In this document: piece by piece, positions 5,774 through 8,040 of the stretch
How positions within the stretch are numbered: position 1 is the stretch's first letter
Layout of the letters: each line of letters begins with the position of its first letter
Position numbers and translations under genes: made by a program
Notes under the pieces: generated by a model
Databases searched by the model: none
What the model was told of the DNA's origin: nothing
What the model saw: only the letters and a program-made list of their open reading frames with translations
From: JBNKLG01 sp050292235
GTDB lineage: Bacteria > Pseudomonadota > Gammaproteobacteria > Chromatiales > Chromatiaceae
NCBI GenBank assembly: GCA_050292235.1
Contig: JBNKLG010000103.1
Span: 1-8,040, forward strand
Direction of reading: 5' to 3'
DNA length: 8,040 nucleotides

Positions 5774-6199
5774 TTATTTCTCAATCTGCTGGATGAATTG
5801 ATCCAGCAGACTCACCATCTCGTGGGAGATGGTATTCAGCTCCTGATACTTCATTTTCGCCAACTCAAGATTGGCCTCGCTTTTTTTTCGACTCGTCCCA
5901 ATCAGACGACTGAAAAAAGAGGGCTTGGCCTCACCAAACAGAAGCGAGTAGATTTCAATGTATTTCCCATGCAATTGCTCATGCTGAACACCGATCTTCT
6001 GAAACAGAGGGTTTGCGCTAAACGACTGTCCTTCCTGGCTGAAATACCACCTTCCGAAACCGCAATCCGTCTCGTGGACCGGCACCATCTCTTTTTCCAC
6101 CGCGCCGCCCTCAATGAGGAGCTGCGCATGGCTCACCCACTTTCTATGGGCGCGTTTTGCCTCCACGATTTGCCAGTGAATACTGCCCTCTTTAGCCAT
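5774..6199 (-). CDS. Stand-alone CZB (chemoreceptor zinc-binding) domain protein
   Basis: A 141-residue cytoplasmic protein; residue numbers here follow the ATG start. The CZB pattern is clear: His18 in AHRKW, Cys46 in the signature DCGFGRWYF, and His73/His77 in the QHEQLHGKY helix. These would be the 3His/1Cys zinc ligands. CZB domains sense zinc or oxidants such as hypochlorous acid, and regulate chemoreceptors or diguanylate cyclases; most are fused to an output domain. Here the domain is followed only by a helical tail (about 95-141) rich in Lys and Glu, without an HAMP, MCP or GGDEF domain, so it probably acts on a partner in trans. The ATG at 6197-6199 was chosen because AGGAGG stands 7 bases upstream; a TTG one codon earlier is too close to it. 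A perfect FNR-type site lies upstream. Convergent with purC. Confidence 0.88.
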   Translation of the reverse strand: MAKEGSIHWQIVEAKRAHRKWVSHAQLLIEGGAVEKEMVPVHETDCGFGRWYFSQEGQSFSANPLFQKIGVQHEQLHGKYIEIYSLLFGEAKPSFFSRLIGTSRKKSEANLELAKMKYQELNTISHEMVSLLDQFIQQIEK

Positions 6200-6263
6200 C
6201 AATTACCCTCCTAATTTAAGTTGCGTCAGCGCCATCTACAAAAAAACCAATGTTGCCTGGAGG

Positions 6264-6269
6264 ATAATA
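6264..6269 (-). promoter_or_regulatory. Candidate -10 box for the CZB gene
   Basis: On the minus strand this reads TATTAT (5 of 6 to TATAAT), predicting a start near 6257 and a leader of about 58 nt. No good -35 is present, but the FNR-type palindrome is centred about 62-63 bases upstream of that start, the classical position for class I activation. The fit is suggestive only. Confidence 0.4.
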
Positions 6270-6303
6270 TTGGCAGGTTATCGCAGCAGGTCACTGCCAA
6301 CAT
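6267..6303. repeat. Interrupted inverted repeat in the CZB promoter region
   Basis: ATATTGGCAG (6267-6276) and CTGCCAACAT (6294-6303) are reverse complements at 9 of 10 positions, with a 17-base spacer. The repeat lies between the FNR-type site and the candidate -10, so it could be a second regulator site. No known regulator is assigned. Confidence 0.45.
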
Positions 6304-6310
6304 AAGCAAT

Positions 6311-6328
6311 CATTGATATATATCAATG
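6311..6328. promoter_or_regulatory. FNR/ANR-type binding site
   Basis: CATTGATATATATCAATG is a perfect 18-bp palindrome containing TTGAT-N4-ATCAA, the exact FNR/ANR consensus. FNR-family proteins (FNR, ANR, and NO-responsive DNR) are active under low oxygen or NO. Its centre at 6319.5 is about 120 bases from the CZB ATG and about 245 from the plus-strand membrane protein start, so the CZB gene is the more likely target. Confidence 0.75.
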
Positions 6329-6525
6329 AGGCAATTGGGAGAGAAGAACCAGGAAAACATCTTTTCCCACTCAGTTTTGAAATCATGCAGCCCCTCCAAC
6401 CAAAGTTGCCATGGTAAAAAAGCGGACAATAGACTTTTGCCCGTGGGATCGATAGCATTCCCCATTGAAATCACCCGACTTCAAATGCCTTGATCGAACG
6501 ATGGAGGCAAACACTGTCAATCACC

Positions 6526-6543
6526 GGAGTTCTGAGAAACTCC
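6526..6543 (+). other. Small leader hairpin before the 67-aa membrane protein
   Basis: GGAGTT (6526-6531) and AACTCC (6538-6543) pair perfectly over a 6-base loop, 9 bases before the AAGGGA ribosome binding site. It could shield the leader from decay or modulate translation. With only six pairs, chance is possible. Confidence 0.35.
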
Positions 6544-6563
6544 AAAACACATAAGGGACACAG

Positions 6564-6767
6564 ATGAAAATCGCTGGCATTCTTTTGATTATTGTTGGTC
6601 TTGTTGATCTGGTTGGCAGCTATGCCGACTTTGATTTGTGGGGCGGTTTCCTTGGCATTCAGCTGCCAGAAATCGTCTGGAAGTTTTCTGCCTACATCGA
6701 GATGGGCATCGGTTACCTGCTGTTCAACATGGGTTCAGGCGGTTCCGAAGAAGCGGAAGCCGAGTAA
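6564..6767 (+). CDS. Small integral membrane protein, 67 aa, function unknown
   Basis: No named family is recognised. Residues about 4-19 (AGILLIIVGLVDLVGS) form one hydrophobic helix. A short loop with DFDLWGGFLGIQLP follows, then a second, more amphipathic segment at about 38-57 (VWKFSAYIEMGIGYLLFNMG), then a Gly/Ser/Glu tail (GSGGSEEAEAE). This suggests a two-pass inner-membrane protein with conserved-looking Trp, Tyr and Pro in the linker. A strong AAGGGA sits 5 bases before the ATG, which supports real translation. It stands alone: a long gene-free leader upstream, a hairpin after the stop, and convergent pmbA beyond. It is not a typical lipoprotein (no lipobox). The acidic tail is probably cytoplasmic or periplasmic depending on topology, which I cannot settle. 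Confidence 0.8.
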   Translation: MKIAGILLIIVGLVDLVGSYADFDLWGGFLGIQLPEIVWKFSAYIEMGIGYLLFNMGSGGSEEAEAE

Positions 6768-6778
6768 TCTCCCCCGCT

Positions 6779-6812
6779 GTTTTCAGAGAGGGCCTCACCC
6801 CTCTTTGAAAAC
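6779..6812. terminator. 14-bp hairpin between convergent genes
   Basis: GTTTTCAGAGAGGG (6779-6792) pairs with CCCTCTTTGAAAAC (6799-6812) with a single G-U wobble and a 6-base loop. It lies between the stop of the 67-residue membrane protein and the stop of pmbA. No U-run follows on either strand, so it may act as a 3'-end stabiliser or as a weak bidirectional terminator. Confidence 0.5.
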
Positions 6813-6827
6813 ATTACATGCCTCCAC

Positions 6828-8040
6828 TCAATTCCCCGCAATGGTCATCTGATCAATCAGCCAGGAGCCGGTCCTGGTACTGCCGGGGTTGTCGTGGTCA
6901 TTGCCAACGGCCAGCAATCCTTTGAACATATTGCCCAGATTGCCAGCAATGGTGATCTCTTCCACCGGGTAGGCGATCTCGCCATTTTCCACCCAAAAGC
7001 CCGCTGCACCGCGGGAATAATCCCCGGTCACCAGGTTAAGACCGTGACCCATCATCTCAGTCACCAACAGGCCCCTGCCCATTTGGCGCATCAGCCCGGC
7101 CAGATCCAGGTCACCGCTGTCGATACTCAGATTGCGCACACCACCCGCATTACCCGTGGTCGTCATGCCGAGTTTGCGGGCGGCATAGGCGTTCAGTATA
7201 TAGGTCTGCAAAACACCGTCGCGCACCAGATCCTTGGCGGTGGTGGTCACGCCCTCACCATCGAAGGGAGCGCTGCCGAGGCCCTGGAGCAGCAGGGGGT
7301 TTTCACTGATGTGAACGAAATTGGGAAAGATCGGCTGGCCCAGATGGTCAAGCAGAAAGCTGGCCTTGCGATAAAGAGCACCGCCGCGGATGGCGGAGAC
7401 CAGACCGCGCAGCAGGCTGGGGGCCACATCGGCGCGAAAAATCACCGGGGCCGACTGACTTTCAAGCCGCCGGGAGGAGAGTCTTGACAGCGCGCGGCGG
7501 GCAGCGGTCTCGCCAATCTGCTCCGGCGAGGCCAAACGCCCGGGCAGACACTGGCTGTCATACCAGTAATCCCGTTGCATCCCCTGGGCATCCTGGGCAA
7601 TCAGTGAACAACTGAGGGCGTGGCGGCTATAGGGATAGCCATGCAAAAAACCATGGCTGTTGCCATAGACCTGCACCCCCTCGTGACGCGTGGCCGAGGC
7701 ACCCTCAGAGTTGCTGATGCGCGCATCCAGCTCACGCCCCGCCGACTCACACCGCTGGCAAAGGGCAATGGCCTGATCGGTATCCAGCCCCCAGGGATGA
7801 TAGAGATCCAGGTCAGGCGGATTCTGCGCCATCAGCTCAGCATCGGCCAACCCGGCACAATCATCCTCCGTGGTGTAGCGGGCAATATCACAAGCCGCAC
7901 GCACAGTCTCCCGCAGGGCCTTGGGGCTGAAATCCGAGGTGCTGGCATTGCCCTTCTTCTGCCCAAAATAGACGGTGACGCCCAGGCCGTTGTCACGGGT
8001 GTGCTCCACGGTCTCCAGCTCACCCAGGCGCACATTGACC
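6828..8040 (-). CDS. pmbA: PmbA/TldE, non-catalytic partner of the TldD metalloprotease (5' end missing)
   Basis: About 404 codons are present and the frame stays open past the right edge; roughly 50 N-terminal residues are missing compared with E. coli PmbA (450 aa). The GTG at 8031-8033 is an internal Val, not a start. Recognisable blocks include LGVTVYFGQKKGNASTSD, DIARYT, FGNSHG-like VYGNSHGFLHGY, ARRALSRLSSRRL, SAPVIF, SAPFDGEGV, and the C-terminal TGDYSRGAAGFWVENGEI with EITIAGNLGNMF and QMTIAGN. The TldD zinc motif HExxxH is absent, as expected for TldE. With TldD it forms a heterodimeric protease that degrades unfolded peptides, processes microcin B17 and degrades the CcdA antitoxin in E. 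coli. Cytoplasmic. It converges on the small membrane protein gene across a hairpin. Confidence 0.97.
   Translation of the reverse strand, partial: VNVRLGELETVEHTRDNGLGVTVYFGQKKGNASTSDFSPKALRETVRAACDIARYTTEDDCAGLADAELMAQNPPDLDLYHPWGLDTDQAIALCQRCESAGRELDARISNSEGASATRHEGVQVYGNSHGFLHGYPYSRHALSCSLIAQDAQGMQRDYWYDSQCLPGRLASPEQIGETAARRALSRLSSRRLESQSAPVIFRADVAPSLLRGLVSAIRGGALYRKASFLLDHLGQPIFPNFVHISENPLLLQGLGSAPFDGEGVTTTAKDLVRDGVLQTYILNAYAARKLGMTTTGNAGGVRNLSIDSGDLDLAGLMRQMGRGLLVTEMMGHGLNLVTGDYSRGAAGFWVENGEIAYPVEEITIAGNLGNMFKGLLAVGNDHDNPGSTRTGSWLIDQMTIAGN

Larger units (their letters stand above)
6204..6563. other. Gene-free divergent regulatory region (about 360 bases)
   Basis: No supportable protein or stable RNA gene is seen. 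The left part holds the CZB ribosome binding site (AGGAGG on the minus strand), a minus-strand -10-like TATTAT, an inverted repeat and the FNR-type palindrome. The right part holds the leader of the 67-residue membrane protein. A weak plus-strand promoter is possible at TTGCCA (6406-6411) with TAGACT (6430-6435, 18-base spacing). A 9-base direct repeat TTGAAATCA occurs at 6377-6385 and 6465-6473, which may be chance. The region is more AT-rich than the coding sequence around it. Confidence 0.6.

Noticed and set aside
6271..6296. Sigma-54 promoter (TGGCAG-like sequences on both strands)
   Set aside because: The GG and GC dinucleotides are 9 apart instead of the required 10 on both strands, and the second element is a poor match.
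6377..6473. Direct repeat TTGAAATCA (two copies, 88 bases apart) as a regulator site
   Set aside because: Nine bases repeated twice in an AT-rich gap is close to chance, and no promoter is positioned by it.
6894..7487. 197-codon plus-strand ORF inside pmbA
   Set aside because: It is antisense to well-conserved PmbA blocks and shows no family features.

Overview
The window looks like the chromosome of a gammaproteobacterium with moderately high GC. The evidence is the strong resemblance of HisB, HisH, Dtd, TypA and PmbA/TldE to their gammaproteobacterial versions, and the roughly 295-residue form of PurC. A Chromatiales-like or related sulfur or marine lineage is only an inference. No insertion sequence, phage gene, CRISPR array, tRNA or rRNA is visible.

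Layout. Positions 1-1755 (minus strand) hold a compact run dtd-hisB-hisH-hisA. It combines D-aminoacyl-tRNA proofreading with three histidine biosynthesis genes; hisA runs off the left edge. Positions 1756-1992 contain no convincing protein gene. On the plus strand they hold a candidate Csr/Rsm-type regulatory RNA: a promoter-like -10, nine GGA motifs and a textbook intrinsic terminator. Positions 1993-3810 (minus) are typA/bipA. Positions 3906-4801 (minus) hold two poorly characterised genes: an Xre/MbcA/ParS-like antitoxin-family protein without a recognisable toxin partner, and a 149-residue protein of unknown function. Positions 4846-5733 (plus) are purC, with its own promoter and probable terminator. 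It converges on a stand-alone CZB (chemoreceptor zinc-binding) domain gene at 5774-6199 (minus). A 364-base gene-free stretch follows, with a perfect FNR/ANR-type palindrome. Then come a 67-residue membrane protein (6564-6767, plus) and pmbA/tldE (6828 to the right edge, minus).

The most interesting item is the putative CsrA/RsmA-sequestering small RNA at about 1837-1977, convergent to typA and divergent from dtd. Its multiple GGA motifs, the GGA in the terminator loop, the complementary ends and the terminator orientation all point to a plus-strand RNA, while every neighbouring protein gene reads the other way. The second is the FNR-like site about 110 bp upstream of the CZB gene, which suggests oxygen- or redox-linked control of a zinc-binding sensory domain. 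The rest is mostly housekeeping: histidine and purine synthesis, ribosome-associated GTPase, tRNA proofreading and TldD/TldE protease.
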